A stretch of DNA of 64,000 nucleotides from Synechocystis sp. PCC 7509 (lineage in GTDB: Bacteria; Cyanobacteriota; Cyanobacteriia; Cyanobacteriales; Chroococcidiopsidaceae), in contig NZ_ALVU02000001.1 in NCBI RefSeq assembly GCF_000332075.2, positions 2,058,324 to 2,122,323 of the forward strand. Reading direction: 5' to 3'. The notes below the pieces were generated by a model. That model did not search any database. It saw nothing but the letters and a program-made list of their open reading frames with translations, and was not told the DNA's origin. Shown in pieces: positions 63,430 to 64,000 of this stretch; positions within the stretch are counted from its first letter, which is position 1; each line of letters opens with the position of its first letter. A program made the position numbers and the translations under genes.

Positions 63430-63999
63430 TTAGGTCTTGCTGATGGCATCCATAAGCGAGAGATTAGCCGTTGACAATGGTTGTTCTACAAATACAGCTA
63501 AATCAAACCAAAAAGTTGTCCCTACACCAACCTCGCTAACCAGATGTACCGCGCTGTGATGCTTGTCAACAATATTGCGGACAATTGACAGTCCTAAACC
63601 TGTACCTTCTAAAGTATGGACGCGGTTTTCTACTCGGAAAAAGCGCTCGAAGATTGCTTGTTGATCTTCGGTGTCTATACCAATCCCCGTATCCGAAACT
63701 TCAATGCGGACTCGCTCGGCGACAGTATGAGAATGTTCGTTGATAGTTTCGGGAAGCAAATAAGCGCGAATTGCAACAGTTCCCCCTTGCTGAGTAAATT
63801 TAAGTGCATTACCAACTAAATTTGTAAAAACTTGCAGGAGTAAATCGTAATTCCCTAATACAGCAGGCAAATCCCTAGAGATTTCCTGCACTAGCTCAAT
63901 CCCTTTATCCCTCGCATTTAGTTGATAGGTGCGTAAGGTTTGCTCCACTGCTTGCGCCAAGTCTACACCATCAAAATGATAGATTCGGCATGATTCCAA
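63430..63999 (-). CDS. sensor histidine kinase, C-terminal part (runs off the right edge)
   Basis: The last 189 residues of a histidine kinase are present: N box VFTNLVGNALKFTQQGG, G1 box VSDTGIGI, F box QQAIFERFFR and G2 box GTGLGLSIVRNIV. The phosphorylated His, dimerisation helices and any sensor domain lie beyond base 64000. No response regulator is seen on the visible side. Stop at 63430; the intact nature of the gene cannot be judged. Confidence 0.92.
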   Translation of the reverse strand: MESCRIYHFDGVDLAQAVEQTLRTYQLNARDKGIELVQEISRDLPAVLGNYDLLLQVFTNLVGNALKFTQQGGTVAIRAYLLPETINEHSHTVAERVRIEVSDTGIGIDTEDQQAIFERFFRVENRVHTLEGTGLGLSIVRNIVDKHHSAVHLVSEVGVGTTFWFDLAVFVEQPLSTANLSLMDAISKT

Positions 64000-64000
64000 G

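Noticed and set aside
1-64000. tRNA, rRNA or known riboswitches
   Set aside because: I saw no convincing cloverleaf, rRNA signature or riboswitch core by eye; a covariance-model search would be decisive.

Overview
The window reads as cyanobacterial chromosome. The HIP1 octamer GCGATCGC is scattered throughout, there are fragments of a cyanobacterial HoxU hydrogenase subunit, and there is an XisI/XisH pair. The genus cannot be fixed from sequence alone. Base composition looks even across the main gene cluster, so the cluster seems well adapted to its host even though its flanks are full of mobile-element debris.

Layout. Positions 1-1.7 kb hold broken mobile DNA: an IS630-type transposase end, an IS4-like transposase stump and a tyrosine recombinase with two internal stops. 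From 2.0 to 7.2 kb lie tonB (minus) and the divergent exbB-exbD-acylase set (plus). From 7.2 to 11.3 kb is a minus-strand operon of a TonB-dependent receptor, a PepSY membrane protein and an MbtH-like protein. From 11.85 to 56.7 kb is one long plus-strand biosynthetic operon. From 57.0 to 61.1 kb is a graveyard: one complete and one truncated IS630 copy, and pieces of a SNF2 helicase, hoxU, ileS and an ATP-grasp gene, plus one intact cupin gene. The window ends with xisI/xisH, an LD-carboxypeptidase and the 3' end of a sensor kinase.

The core is a complete siderophore system for an acylated beta-hydroxy-amino-acid peptide. It most resembles the cyanochelin class of cyanobacterial lipopeptide siderophores; that class assignment is from memory and was not searched. 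The assembly order read from the domains is: FAAL-ACP-C-A(Ala-like)-T; KS-AT-cMT-KR-ACP; TubC-C-TauD; I-A(Asp)-T-E; C-A(Ser)-T-E-C; TauD; I-A(His-like)-T-E; C-A(Orn-like)-T; C-A(Gln-like)-T-E; C-A(Val)-T-reductase; aminotransferase; JmjC-type oxygenase; MFS exporter. Two SyrP-like Fe(II)/2-oxoglutarate hydroxylases are each paired with a degenerate condensation-like 'interface' domain at the start of the next NRPS. This predicts beta-hydroxy-Asp and, more tentatively, beta-hydroxy-His as iron ligands. The condensation-domain subtypes match the epimerase positions exactly, which supports collinearity.

How the parts work together (inference): a fatty acid is loaded by the FAAL and extended by seven amino acids and one C-methylated ketide. 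The chain leaves as an aldehyde and may be aminated, and the product is exported by the MFS protein. The ferric complex is taken up by the AMIN-TonB receptor powered by TonB-ExbB-ExbD and may be reduced by the PepSY protein. A periplasmic PvdQ-like acylase may trim the acyl tail. No ABC importer, periplasmic binding protein or dedicated regulator is present in the window. The 593-bp divergent region between receptor and FAAL genes carries palindromes suited to iron-dependent control.
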